DNA of 64,000 bases from Butyrivibrio proteoclasticus P6B7 (GCF_000622085.1 NZ_JHWL01000006.1:108902-172901); one strand, 5' to 3'. Numbered from the stretch's first letter, positions 45,112 to 53,957 are shown. The notes: generated from the sequence alone by a model not told the origin. Program-made: numbers and translations.

Positions 45112-46845
45112 TTAATTAACCACAGTCAGATAGCTGCTGACGCAGTAAAGTACCTGACCGTTATATTCTACGCGGGACCATCCGTATTCCGCGTTGTATC
45201 CTGTTCGGACCGCAGTTTCGCCTGCTGACAGCGTTGCCACCACCACTGAATCCTCATCGGTTACACTTGGCTTGTTGCGAAGGTTCACTATATCTTTGGC
45301 TGTGACTGTCTCGTTGCAGTCGGTGAACTTGGTCTTGAAGCCCGAGTTGTCCTGGGTCTGAGCCTGTCCGGACTCCTGCTTGGGCGCGTTAAGGTCAGTG
45401 GTGAGGTAGCTGGATACGGCGTAGAGGGTCTTGCCATCGTAGACAACCCTGGACCAGCCGCTGTCGCTTATGCCTGTTCGCTGAGCCACCTGTCCGTTTT
45501 CGAGAGTAACAACCACAGTACTGTCGTCGCCCTGGCTTGGCTTATCTCTCAGGTTAGTGCTGCTCTTAGCCGTAACCTGCTCATTGACTTCCTTGAAATT
45601 CATGAGAGCTTCCACATCTGCTGATGCTGTCTCTCGCTCCGATGTATCCTTGGCGGTCTCTGTGCCGTTGTAGCCAAAGTAAGCCACGTCTACGTCCACC
45701 TTGCCACTGATTCCCGCTACAGTTCCCTGGTTAGTGTACTGCCACATAGCGCACTGGCCGCTATAGGCAGGGCCCTTGGCGATACTGCTGGTGTCCTGAT
45801 TATACCAGGCTATCCAGATTTTGTATTTCTGCTCAATGGTTGAGGTGTTCCACTTGGCGTCCCCTGCAAGCTCGCCCTGGGATGCGTAAAAGATAGGTGT
45901 GTAGCCTGCTGAGTAAATCTGGCCAAGAAACGCCATAGCCACAGCGCTTCTGTCATCCTGGGACATGTTAACCTGCCTACTTGAGGCATTGTCAAAGCCC
46001 TCGCAGTTGTAACCAACAGGGTACGTGATTGGGTACTGGGCGATGTAGCTGGTAACCCAGTTAGCCTCTTCTACCGCTTCGTCGCTGCTTATTGCAGTGG
46101 AAAAGAAATATGCTCCAATCTTGATACCGTATTTCTCCGCCTCCTGCATGTTGTACTTGGCGTTGGAATCTGCCTTGATCTCGCCGGTCTTGGCATCGCG
46201 ATAGCCCACACGGATCATGGCGAAATCAATGCCGGTTCCTGCCACCTGTTCCCAGTTGATGGTGCCCTGAAATCTGGAAACGTCGATGCCGTAGGTTACG
46301 CTTGTATTCTCGCCCACGTTACTGGCACTTACAAGCTGTGATACATCAACGTCCGCGCCGGTTTCAGTCTTGGCCTGAGCCTGAGGATCGGTGTCTGCAG
46401 AAGCATCGCTTGAAGCCTCAAGGCTTGCCTGTGTGGAGGCTTCGCTACTGGATTCTGAATCTTCCTCTGATGCATCCTGAGTTGTCGCCTCTTCTGTAGC
46501 CAGCTCTGTACTTGCTTCGATCTCTGAAAAAAGATCTGTCTCCTGATCGCTATTGTTCCTGCTGCCGGAGACTTTCTTTATCACTAGTACTCCGATAACT
46601 ATTGCAAGATCAAGGATCAGGGCTGCACCTACAATTGTTACTATGTTAGTTCCGCCGCTTTTATCATCGTTTGAACTTTTTTTATTTCTGGTATTTCTGG
46701 TTCTTCCAGAATCACCACACACACGGTCTTTTGATCTATCTGTCCGTGCTCTTCTATCTCTAACTTTGTGCTCTTCTTCGAATATGTCCTCCTCGAACTC
46801 ATCGAAATCAAAGTCGTCTTCCTCGTCATCAAAATCTTTTCTCAT
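45112..46845 (-). CDS. Membrane-anchored GH25-like lysozyme with two SH3b domains
   Basis: A 577-residue surface protein. An acidic cytoplasmic N-terminus (about 1-72) precedes one membrane helix (about 73-92), a low-complexity Ser/Thr/Glu/Ala linker (about 95-165), a GH25 domain (about 178-395) and two SH3b repeats (about 420-480 and 510-577). The GH25 start GIDVSRFQGTINWEQV carries the first catalytic Asp. The usual DxE pair is read as NCE (YPVGYNCEGF), so the first acid is Asn. The second acid (Glu) is kept. It may act on peptidoglycan with altered efficiency, or only bind it. Confidence 0.85.
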   Translation of the reverse strand: MRKDFDDEEDDFDFDEFEEDIFEEEHKVRDRRARTDRSKDRVCGDSGRTRNTRNKKSSNDDKSGGTNIVTIVGAALILDLAIVIGVLVIKKVSGSRNNSDQETDLFSEIEASTELATEEATTQDASEEDSESSSEASTQASLEASSDASADTDPQAQAKTETGADVDVSQLVSASNVGENTSVTYGIDVSRFQGTINWEQVAGTGIDFAMIRVGYRDAKTGEIKADSNAKYNMQEAEKYGIKIGAYFFSTAISSDEAVEEANWVTSYIAQYPITYPVGYNCEGFDNASSRQVNMSQDDRSAVAMAFLGQIYSAGYTPIFYASQGELAGDAKWNTSTIEQKYKIWIAWYNQDTSSIAKGPAYSGQCAMWQYTNQGTVAGISGKVDVDVAYFGYNGTETAKDTSERETASADVEALMNFKEVNEQVTAKSSTNLRDKPSQGDDSTVVVTLENGQVAQRTGISDSGWSRVVYDGKTLYAVSSYLTTDLNAPKQESGQAQTQDNSGFKTKFTDCNETVTAKDIVNLRNKPSVTDEDSVVVATLSAGETAVRTGYNAEYGWSRVEYNGQVLYCVSSYLTVVN

Positions 46846-46864
46846 AACTTATGCCCCACATTCT

Positions 46865-46936
46865 GGAGTCACCGGGGACGGTTCTGACTGACTCATTGTA
46901 AGCAATAAGTCAGTCAGAACCGTCCCCAATGACTCC
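46865..46936. repeat. Full inverted-repeat member of the GTCCCC family
   Basis: Two 29-base arms with two mismatches (GGAGTCA..GGGGACGGTTCTGACTGACT and its inverse) around a 14-nt loop, directly after the stop of the MBL gene. It would form a long hairpin in RNA from either strand. Confidence 0.9.
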
Positions 46937-47707
46937 TTAATTATAGCAGATTACGCTATCTAGCTGGCTATACTTCTTGCCCTCTTCAAGCTTAAAGGGA
47001 TGCTGCTTGGCAACGCCCTCAAACCAGTGATAAGGCTTGTCATCTGCTGTCTTGCCATCTGCAATCTCCTGAGCGCCGTTACGTAGGCAGTGCAAAAGAG
47101 ATATGTCGTCAAAGTCCTGGGCGTGACCGTGAAGGATATAGTCAGCTTTTTCTTCAAGGAACATCACCCCATCCAGAGCCTTCACAAGCTCAGGCATTGA
47201 TGAACAACCATCAAGCTGCATCCAAAGATGGTGGTTCACTGCATCTCCTGTAAAAAGAATCCTATCCTCCTTAAGAAGAAGCAGGATTCCTCCAGGAGTG
47301 TGGCCTGGAAGTTCATATACTTCCAGAGTTTTGCCTCCAAGATCTATCACATCGCCGCCTTTAATCTCCTTAAATGGTGGCATCTTAAAGCCGTGTTTCT
47401 CGCACTCCTCCACAAATTCCGGCATCTTGGCAAACATCTCTGCCAAAGGCAAATCCTTAGGGTTAATATAGGCTTCATCAAAATAGATGTTGCCAAAGAT
47501 GTGATCTGGATGACCATGGGTGTTAACTACAACAATTGGCTTGTCCGTAATCTTGCGAACTGCCTTGTGAAGGTCATTGAAACCATTCATGGTATCTATG
47601 ACGCAGGCCTTCTCCTCCCCAATTACCAGATAGCCTGTTGCTTCGTGGGCCTCATCCATAAGATACAGATAGGGCCTTAGCTGCTTAATATATAGTTCTT
47701 TTTCCAT
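46937..47707 (-). CDS. Metallo-beta-lactamase fold hydrolase
   Basis: A 256-residue MBL-fold protein. The metal motif HxHxDH is present as NTHGHPDHIFG, followed by GHTPGGILLL, the bridging Asp in LFTGDAVN, and the late His in ILHGHAQDF. These are the ligands for a di-metal site. This glyoxalase-II-like subgroup acts on thioesters or other small substrates; none can be chosen here. GGAGGAAG precedes the start. Confidence 0.88.
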   Translation of the reverse strand: MEKELYIKQLRPYLYLMDEAHEATGYLVIGEEKACVIDTMNGFNDLHKAVRKITDKPIVVVNTHGHPDHIFGNIYFDEAYINPKDLPLAEMFAKMPEFVEECEKHGFKMPPFKEIKGGDVIDLGGKTLEVYELPGHTPGGILLLLKEDRILFTGDAVNHHLWMQLDGCSSMPELVKALDGVMFLEEKADYILHGHAQDFDDISLLHCLRNGAQEIADGKTADDKPYHWFEGVAKQHPFKLEEGKKYSQLDSVICYN

Positions 47708-47733
47708 ACTCTTCTCTTCCTCCTTGGTGTTAA

Positions 47734-47764
47734 TGAGTCAGATAGAACCGTCCCCATTGACTCA
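47734..47764. repeat. Short member of the GTCCCC repeat family
   Basis: TGAGTCA-gat-AGAACCGTCCCC-at-TGACTCA, a single core bounded by the 7-bp inverted ends TGAGTCA/TGACTCA. It lies between two minus-strand genes. Confidence 0.85.
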
Positions 47765-47772
47765 CTCATAGT

Positions 47773-48663
47773 TTAGAACAGATCCAGCATGCTGTCTAAG
47801 TATATCTCTTCCCGGACGTTAAGCTGGTACTCCGGTTTGGTCATGTAGTAAAGCAGAAACTCAAGAATGATGGCGCTTCCAAGACTTCGTCCTTCAATCT
47901 TAAAATTAAAAAATCCCATAGGAGCGTACACCTTCGTGATGTCGTCAATGCTGATAAAACCAGGATTCTTCATGGCATCGGAAAAGAGATAACCGCGCTT
48001 TGCAGTAGGTGATACGCACTCGTGATCTTCGCAGGGCTCCCCCAGAGCCTTGCGGCTTACGTTCTCATAACAGTTCTTACGATCATAACACCCTTCCCAG
48101 CAGCACTCGTTGCACAGGAATTCCACCTTTTGTTTTTGCAAAAGAGATAGCTCTTTTAACCGTTCAAAGGACTTATTGAGCCTAAAGTCCGGAACCACGT
48201 AGGCAAAGTCCTCGCGGTCAAGCTCCCTGACAAAATCGTCAAAGTCAGTCAGGACCTTAGTGGTACTGGAAACAAAGTAGTAGCCTGGGTAGTTCTCTTT
48301 GAGATAATTAAGAAGCAGGTCTGAATGGACAATAACGCCGTTGTGGACATTGCCGTTTTCAAACAACCTGCACAGGTCATTACATTTCTTGTCAGACAGA
48401 TGCTCTTCTCTTATCAGAGAATTACTGAAGGTCAGCCGGGCAGAGATGCCATATTCCTTCAAAAGAGCTGCCACCTCAGAAGGATCCGCATCTCCAAAGC
48501 CAACTCGGCCGCCGCCCCAGATTGCATCCTTTGGGGCACCATAAATTGAGCCTATCTCGCACCAGTCATAGAAGTACTCTCTGTGCTTCCTGAAAAGTGG
48601 GAGAAAGGCGCAATATAAGTCATAAAATTCAAACAGTCCCGGTAGATGGTAATATAACTTCAT
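47773..48663 (-). CDS. Unknown protein with Cys-rich C-terminal segment
   Basis: About 296 residues with no membrane helix. The N-terminal half alternates strands and helices in a barrel-like way (SARLTFSNSLI, NGVIVHSDLLLNYL, YYFVSSTTKVL, FAYVVPDFRLN). A Cys cluster follows (VEFLCNECCWEGCYDRKNCY), then a second pair (EPCEDHEC), consistent with metal or Fe-S binding. The layout recalls U32-type peptidase-like barrels, but I cannot confirm this. It overlaps the end of the alpha/beta hydrolase gene by about 35 bp. Confidence 0.55.
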   Translation of the reverse strand: MKLYYHLPGLFEFYDLYCAFLPLFRKHREYFYDWCEIGSIYGAPKDAIWGGGRVGFGDADPSEVAALLKEYGISARLTFSNSLIREEHLSDKKCNDLCRLFENGNVHNGVIVHSDLLLNYLKENYPGYYFVSSTTKVLTDFDDFVRELDREDFAYVVPDFRLNKSFERLKELSLLQKQKVEFLCNECCWEGCYDRKNCYENVSRKALGEPCEDHECVSPTAKRGYLFSDAMKNPGFISIDDITKVYAPMGFFNFKIEGRSLGSAIILEFLLYYMTKPEYQLNVREEIYLDSMLDLF

Positions 48664-49471
48664 TTTCCACAAACTCTTTTATCAGATGGTTGACCTTCTC
48701 TGGGTCGTCGGTGTTGGAATTGTGGCCGGCTCCCTCAATCCAATGGATCGGAATCTGGGTCTCCTTGTGCCAGGCCTTGTCGTACCTGATGCATGAGCCC
48801 GCCTTATCCTTGGTTCCGCACAGAAGTATGGCTGGGCACTTGATCTCATAGGGGAGATTCTCTTCCACAGCTGCTGCCAGGATCCTGTAGCCATGGCCAA
48901 CAAGCTTAACATATCGCTCTTTGTCGCCGTCGTATGTCATTATTATATCATGCATAATTTTCCTGCCATACTCTGACATTGCAATATTTTCTGCCCCCTG
49001 TTTAACGAGAAGTTTCCAGGGGTAATATCTAAATACCGGCTCGCAGACCTTCATAAGCCAGATCTCTGCGCCGGTCATGTATTTCTTTTGAAGTGGTGCT
49101 GAATCAACGGACACAAAGCCCCTAAGTTTATCAGGGAAAAGTTCTGAGTACATCTGCCCAACGTAGCCGCCCATGGACTGTCCAACGATCACAGGGTTGT
49201 CAAAGCCGTTCTCCTTAAGGATTTCATCAAGCCAGATAGCCTTGTCCTTAAGGGAAAAAGATAATTCAAAGGGATAGGATGATGCGTGTCCCGGAGCATC
49301 CCAAACAAATAGTGGATATCTCCCCTCAAAGTACTCTATCTGCTTCTCGTACAGGGTATGGTCCGCAGTAAGTCCTGGGAGCAGGATCAGCTGAATGCTT
49401 TTATTCTCCGCCTCAGTATTTATCCAGTAATGGATCTTGCCGCATTTGGTTTCGTAGTATTTATCGATCAT
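48629..49471 (-). CDS. Alpha/beta hydrolase
   Basis: About 280 residues of the alpha/beta-hydrolase fold. The nucleophile elbow is VIVGQSMGGYVG (Ser in GQSMGG), the oxyanion region is LLPGLTADH, and the late His is in EGAGHNSNTDDPEKV with a preceding acid. Substrate unknown. I start at MIDKYYETK; an in-frame ATG at 49489 overlaps the ribosome-site-like GGAGG. A 24-bp perfect hairpin lies just upstream, before the coding start. Confidence 0.85.
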   Translation of the reverse strand: MIDKYYETKCGKIHYWINTEAENKSIQLILLPGLTADHTLYEKQIEYFEGRYPLFVWDAPGHASSYPFELSFSLKDKAIWLDEILKENGFDNPVIVGQSMGGYVGQMYSELFPDKLRGFVSVDSAPLQKKYMTGAEIWLMKVCEPVFRYYPWKLLVKQGAENIAMSEYGRKIMHDIIMTYDGDKERYVKLVGHGYRILAAAVEENLPYEIKCPAILLCGTKDKAGSCIRYDKAWHKETQIPIHWIEGAGHNSNTDDPEKVNHLIKEFVENEVILPSTGTV

Positions 49472-49492
49472 CCTGTAAGTTTCCTCCATTTT

Positions 49493-49553
49493 GGACCATG
49501 GGGACGGGGTTAGTGGCTCATAAAATGAACCACTAACCCCGTCCCCATGGTCC
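49493..49553. repeat. Perfect 24-bp inverted repeat of the GTCCCC family (variant)
   Basis: The arm GGACCATGGGGACGGGGTTA-GTGG and its exact inverse enclose about 13 nt (CTCATAAAATGAA). It shares the GGGGACGG core with the other family members but carries GGTTAGTGG in place of GTTCT. It lies between the stop of the PEP/pyruvate-binding gene and the alpha/beta hydrolase start, and is followed on the plus strand by TTTTCTT. Confidence 0.92.
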
Positions 49554-49559
49554 TTTTCT

Positions 49560-52130
49560 TCATTTTACCAAAAGCAGATGATTCTTTTCAAGGTCGTAAT
49601 ACAGGCTACAAGGCTTATTTTCAAGGTCGAACACGTGCACAATCCCAGAACACCTGGCATCCTCTGCAAAGTCCGAGGCGATATCCTGGTAGTCACACAG
49701 TTTATCTGGTAAAAAAGCTTTCGTCTTATCCCCAGTAAATATGGCTGAATAAAGGATATTAGCCTCCACCAGATCCTGGAAAATGTGGCTTCCATAGGAA
49801 AGCTCCGGATTGTAGCCAGCTTCCGTTTCCTCCACTTCGCAGACGGCTTCAAATTCACTGATATCTGCAAATGTAGTAGGAACACCAAGTTCAGGGGATG
49901 AGGTACCGACTCTTCCAGGAACAATAAGCATCATATGTCTGCCCTTATCCCTAAAGGCCCAGTTCACCTTGCCGATGACGCTGGCAATAAGAGACTTATC
50001 AGCATATGGCATGTTGTAATAGGCCTTAGGATCCACATATACGATAAGATCGATAGGTACGCTCCTGGATAGGCCCATGGAGGAATCCACAGTCTCTAAA
50101 AGAACCTGCTCCTTATCAGGATTATCCGGCACTTCCACATTTCCCGTATCCTTGAAGACCTGGAGGGGCCTGCACTGCAAAAGGTTAATGGAATACTCGC
50201 CGTTTTGAGAAAGGTTAATGGTAAACTCTATGTCCACAGGATGCTCATACTCCTTCTGAATGCAGAGCATGATCTTTTGCATCTTTTCCATGATCTCTTT
50301 TTTCTTAACAAGGCCCCTACAGGAAATGAACCTGACGTCCCGATAGATTCCACGCTCCTTAAGGGAATCCTCCACCTCGTAGTCGTGCTCAAGTAGAGTA
50401 TTTATGAGATACATTGGAAGCTTAGATTCTATTTCTTTTAACTCAAGGCGCTTTAGCGCATGATCTGTAACGTCCACAGCCTCTACGGCACGCTGGGAAA
50501 ACTGGTGCTTGTCAGCAATGGTAGTAAGGGCAGTGGCTTCTGGCATATCAAGGCTTACTAGTCTTGGGTATGAGCCCATGGTCCTGTCAACAGCTGAGGT
50601 TCCAAGGCCCATAACAAGGCGCAGCATACCAGCCGCCAGGTCAGTACCAGCCAGGAACTTATACGGGCTGTAGGAATAGCCAACTCCAGCGGCACAGGGC
50701 ATGTAGTACTGGCCATAGTAGGAGCCTGACACCCTCTGAACCAGCAGCGACATCTGCTCATCTCTTTTATCAAGGCCGCGGCGCTTTCGGTAATCAAGGG
50801 CCGACAAGCTCATGGTGCTGGCGTATACGGTCCTTATGGCGTTTTCAAATTCTTGGAGGCGCTCCTCCAGTGTTCCTCTGTTGGCACAAAAAACTGACTC
50901 ATACTTGCCAGCAAAGGCGTTGCCAAAGCCATCCTCCAGAATACTACTGCTGCGGACGATGAAAGGGTCCTGACCGTAGTACTCAAGGATGTGGCGAAGC
51001 TGAGTCTTGAAATCCTCAGCAAAAACGCCGCTTCGAAGCTTATTTGCAAATTCGTCGGCCAGAGAGAAGTACTCCTCCTCAGTCCTCTGGCGGACTCTAA
51101 GATTCCAGAACTCGTTGTCTACGATGTAGGTGTAGTAGATATCCGAGCCGATGAAGAAGGAATCGTGGGGCTCAAGAACCGCATTCTCTTCCGGTGACAT
51201 GTTCCTTATAATGGCCCTGGCAAGCAGCATTCCGCAGGCTTTACCTCCCACCAGGCCGGTGCCTATCATGTGGCTTCGGACATTGAAATAATCCTCTGGT
51301 TTAAAGTGCTTTTTGACCATGAGACGCATCTTTTCATCTCTGGTCATCATGATGTTGCACATGGTGTTGCAGGCATCCTCCATGTCCATGTGGCTGTCGT
51401 ACTGGAACTTGGCGGCGTTAAAGAACTTGTCCCAGAAGTCCACGTACTGGTCCTCTCCAGGCCTTTGGAAGTTATCAAGGAGCTGATAGAAGCGGCTACT
51501 CTGGACGCCATCAAGGATTGGGGCAAAAGAGCCATCTTCTTTCCGATAGATATGCGGAAGGAACATGGTGTCAGAATCTCGGTTCCAGACCTTCTCTGGC
51601 CTTACGTAGACGTTCCTTTCGTCGGAGTAGACGTCAAGGAAGAGCTGCGTGGTATTGAGGATTTTGTTGATAGAATGGAAGGAATGCTTTCCCCTTATTA
51701 TTGGGAAGAAAGCCACTGTATCAAGAATAAAAAGAAATGGGCAGGTAACTCTGAAGAAATTACCCATCATAAGGTCTGTGGCCCAGGCAATCTGAAGCTC
51801 TGACAGGCAGTCAAAAACGTAGAAGGCATCCTTACCCTCTTTTTCAATGACGTTATGGATCTCCACTGTGAAGGTCTCAAACCTGTGGGATAGCGCTATC
51901 TTGACGGTCTTAACCTCAGGGCAGTCCTGCACCAGAGGCTCGTGGCTTGCAAAGCGGAAGTATATGATATTTCTTTTATCCCTCTTAGCCTGCTCCACAT
52001 AAGGATCCACAAAGAGTTTAAACTGCGAAAGATCTGATACCCTGAAAACAACATTGTCGCCAAGTCTTATATAGTCAAGTGCCTGGTCCATCTGGGGTAT
52101 TCCGGATAACACTTTGTCAAAAGCTGCCAT
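49560..52130 (-). CDS. PEP/pyruvate-binding (PPDK-type ATP-grasp) protein with KaiC-like N-terminus
   Basis: About 856 residues. The N-terminal 200 begin LSGIPQMDQALDYIRLGDNVVF, resembling KaiC/RecA-type domains, but have no Walker A, so this part is probably inactive. From about residue 290 (GTGLVGGKACGMLLARAI) to about 720 follows the ATP-grasp domain of PEP synthase/PPDK, with FIVRSSSILEDG and FNAFAGKYES-like segments. The phosphohistidine swivel and PEP/pyruvate barrel are absent. It may be a dikinase half-enzyme or a regulatory protein. The start at 52130 follows AGGAGGGA. Confidence 0.78.
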   Translation of the reverse strand: MAAFDKVLSGIPQMDQALDYIRLGDNVVFRVSDLSQFKLFVDPYVEQAKRDKRNIIYFRFASHEPLVQDCPEVKTVKIALSHRFETFTVEIHNVIEKEGKDAFYVFDCLSELQIAWATDLMMGNFFRVTCPFLFILDTVAFFPIIRGKHSFHSINKILNTTQLFLDVYSDERNVYVRPEKVWNRDSDTMFLPHIYRKEDGSFAPILDGVQSSRFYQLLDNFQRPGEDQYVDFWDKFFNAAKFQYDSHMDMEDACNTMCNIMMTRDEKMRLMVKKHFKPEDYFNVRSHMIGTGLVGGKACGMLLARAIIRNMSPEENAVLEPHDSFFIGSDIYYTYIVDNEFWNLRVRQRTEEEYFSLADEFANKLRSGVFAEDFKTQLRHILEYYGQDPFIVRSSSILEDGFGNAFAGKYESVFCANRGTLEERLQEFENAIRTVYASTMSLSALDYRKRRGLDKRDEQMSLLVQRVSGSYYGQYYMPCAAGVGYSYSPYKFLAGTDLAAGMLRLVMGLGTSAVDRTMGSYPRLVSLDMPEATALTTIADKHQFSQRAVEAVDVTDHALKRLELKEIESKLPMYLINTLLEHDYEVEDSLKERGIYRDVRFISCRGLVKKKEIMEKMQKIMLCIQKEYEHPVDIEFTINLSQNGEYSINLLQCRPLQVFKDTGNVEVPDNPDKEQVLLETVDSSMGLSRSVPIDLIVYVDPKAYYNMPYADKSLIASVIGKVNWAFRDKGRHMMLIVPGRVGTSSPELGVPTTFADISEFEAVCEVEETEAGYNPELSYGSHIFQDLVEANILYSAIFTGDKTKAFLPDKLCDYQDIASDFAEDARCSGIVHVFDLENKPCSLYYDLEKNHLLLVK

Positions 52131-52173
52131 AGTCGTCCCTCCTGCCATTTCCCTACATTCATACTAAAAGAAA

Positions 52174-52211
52174 AAAGCAAAGTACGCCACGTGTGTAAGC
52201 GCCTTTGCTTT
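52174..52211 (-). terminator. Intrinsic terminator before the PEP/pyruvate-binding gene
   Basis: AAAGCAAAGgCGC...GCGtaCTTTGCTTT followed by TTTCTTTTAG on the minus strand, ending the unit of the gene at 52251. Confidence 0.88.
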
Positions 52212-52250
52212 GTGTATTAATCATAGCATATCCGGGAGGAAAATTGAACC

Positions 52251-52892
52251 TCAGCCCCTGGCCCTTTCAAGGAGTTTTCTGATTTCCAAGTCTTTACACT
52301 GCTTCTCGAAGTATGATCGGAGCTTGGTCTGCTCTGAGCGTTCCATGTAGCTATATTGGTCTGTAATATCTTTCTTCATGGAGTACTCAAAACCTTTAAG
52401 CCAGTTGATCTTTTTCTTGGCGTTAACATGACTGTTGATGTCAGGGAGTTCGTCCATATCTATGGCACTTTGAATGTAACTCTTCAACCTATTGTAAGAA
52501 CCAGTTGAGCCAGGACATGTGATGTTCTTATCATCGAGGTATGAACACAGCGCAAACATCTCTATCTGCGTGGCATCAGATGGGTCCACGTCCTTAACCG
52601 CAACATCATAAGAGCCGTAATCTCCCAGCGACACAGTGATGACGGGATACTGGTCTGTAGAATGCTCAGAATATCTTGCGATCATGTTCTGGGTTACACC
52701 CTTTCCGATTACCAATCCGCTCATGCCAAGGATACTGCCCTGTCCGGTGGACTCCGCAACTGACATGGTCTTGGTCAGTTCAATGTTAAAAGAGCTACCA
52801 AGGAAGCCATCAGTTACCACCTTCGTTGCAGCAGTATTGTACCAACTTCGATCAGATTTCTTTTCATAGGAATCCACTGCAAATATGCTCAT
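52251..52892 (-). CDS. Unknown protein (about 213 aa)
   Basis: A soluble protein starting MSIFAVDSYEKKSDRSWYNTAATKV. A Gly/Ser-rich central part (TGQGSILGMSGLVIGKGVT) and a charged helical C-terminus (EQTKLRSYFEKQCKDLEIRKLLERAR) are visible. I set the start at 52892, after GAGGAG. The longer frame to 52997 would be translated through a terminator hairpin (52928-52967) and is rejected. No family recognised. It is monocistronic between two terminators. Confidence 0.65.
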   Translation of the reverse strand: MSIFAVDSYEKKSDRSWYNTAATKVVTDGFLGSSFNIELTKTMSVAESTGQGSILGMSGLVIGKGVTQNMIARYSEHSTDQYPVITVSLGDYGSYDVAVKDVDPSDATQIEMFALCSYLDDKNITCPGSTGSYNRLKSYIQSAIDMDELPDINSHVNAKKKINWLKGFEYSMKKDITDQYSYMERSEQTKLRSYFEKQCKDLEIRKLLERARG

Positions 52893-52927
52893 ATCAGGTA
52901 CTCTCCTCAAAACAATCCAAAAAGAAA

Positions 52928-52967
52928 CGTGCCTTTTCGAGGATTGTCCATCCCTAGAAAAGACACG
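52928..52967 (-). terminator. Intrinsic terminator of the ldh remnant
   Basis: CGTGtCTTTTC...GAAAAGgCACG followed by TTTCTTTTTGG on the minus strand, 50 bp past the stop of the ldh fragment. It appears to be the original ldh terminator, still intact. Confidence 0.8.
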
Positions 52968-53016
52968 CATTTCCGTTGCTATCTTATTTATCGGCAATTA
53001 TCTTTAATATTTTAGT

Positions 53017-53200
53017 TTAAAGTGCCTCTTTTAACACTTCTTTCAGAGTCTTGGCAGAAGCCTGAAGTGCCTCTTTTTCCTGATTACTGAGCCTTATGGG
53101 CACTGCACCCTCCACGCCATCTCGCCCAACTATAGCTGGCATACTAAGGGCTATGTCGTCAATTCGTGCACCATCCCACAAATACTTGTCTATTGGGAAA
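53017..53200 (-). pseudogene. C-terminal remnant of an L-lactate dehydrogenase gene
   Basis: About 60 codons in one frame with a normal stop: ...ARIDDIALSMPAIVGRDGVE, then AVPIRLSNQEKEALQASA and KTLKEVLKEAL. This matches the end of L-lactate/malate dehydrogenases (LSMPAIVG...; LS..EK..L..SA..LKE). The Rossmann domain and catalytic His are missing: the upstream side joins directly to the stop codon of the 4Fe-4S gene. There is no start or ribosome site, so it is most likely a deletion scar. Confidence 0.75.
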
Positions 53201-53201
53201 T

Positions 53202-53957
53202 TTACTCAATTACTTCGCCGTTACGTGAAATCGTCACAACCTGCCAAGGAATGAACTTGCCACTGTTCTTGATTGCATTCTCTGCGGCTCTCTGTAATCC
53301 TCCGCAGCAAGGAACCTCCATACGTACGATTGTTACACTGGCAATGTCGTTGTGCGCGATAATCTCTGTGAGCTTCTCTGTGTAGTCACCCTCATCAAGC
53401 TTAGGACAGCCAATCATGGTAACCTTGCCTTTCATGAATTCCTCATGCATGTTGGCATAGGCGTATGCTGTGCAGTCCGCTGCGATAAGAAGCTTAGCGC
53501 CATTGTAAAAGTCTGCCTGTGTAGGAAGGAGCTTAATCTGGCATGGCCACTGCATCAGTCTTGATACATGGGTACTCATCCTGGAAATCATGTCCTGTCC
53601 TGGAGCAGCCAGCTCATCAGCGCTGGTCTTGAGCTGCATGAATCTTGATCCTGGGCATCCCTGTCCATGAGGATGGCCACTCTCACAGTCTTTTTGCATC
53701 TTCTCCTCATACATCTTTTTGGCCTGGCTTGCCTTAACTGCTGCCTCATCATAGGCTGGCGCCTCCCTTTCTTCAAAAGAGATAGCCCCCATAGGGCAAC
53801 CTGGAAGACAATCTCCAAAACCATCGCAGAAATTCTCTCTAACAAGCTTAGCCTTTCCATTTACGATATCAATGGCTCCCTCGTGGCAAGCATTTGCGCA
53901 TATTCCACAGCCATTACACTTTTCTTCATCAATCTTGATAATCTTTCTAACCATCAT
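53202..53957 (-). CDS. 4Fe-4S ferredoxin-type protein with Cys-rich C-terminal domain
   Basis: A 251-residue redox protein. The N-terminus has two 4Fe-4S motifs (CNGCGICANACHEGAI and CDGFGDCLPGCPMGAI; the first Cys spacing of the second cluster is altered, with CDGFGDC). Further Cys-containing motifs follow (GQGCPGS, IGCPKLDEGD, VPCCGG). The layout matches ferredoxin-like proteins often placed beside Crp/Fnr regulators and hybrid-cluster proteins. GCGAGG lies upstream; the second ATG (53954) is better spaced. It is divergent from the Crp/Fnr gene. Confidence 0.85.
   Translation of the reverse strand: MMVRKIIKIDEEKCNGCGICANACHEGAIDIVNGKAKLVRENFCDGFGDCLPGCPMGAISFEEREAPAYDEAAVKASQAKKMYEEKMQKDCESGHPHGQGCPGSRFMQLKTSADELAAPGQDMISRMSTHVSRLMQWPCQIKLLPTQADFYNGAKLLIAADCTAYAYANMHEEFMKGKVTMIGCPKLDEGDYTEKLTEIIAHNDIASVTIVRMEVPCCGGLQRAAENAIKNSGKFIPWQVVTISRNGEVIE

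Noticed and set aside
46865..46936. Simple rho-independent terminator for the MBL gene
   Set aside because: It may serve as one, but there is no T-run and the sequence belongs to a multi-copy family, so it is listed as a repeat.
52893..52997. N-terminal extension of the 52251 gene
   Set aside because: The segment contains a terminator hairpin (52928-52967), and the internal ATG at 52892 has GAGGAG.
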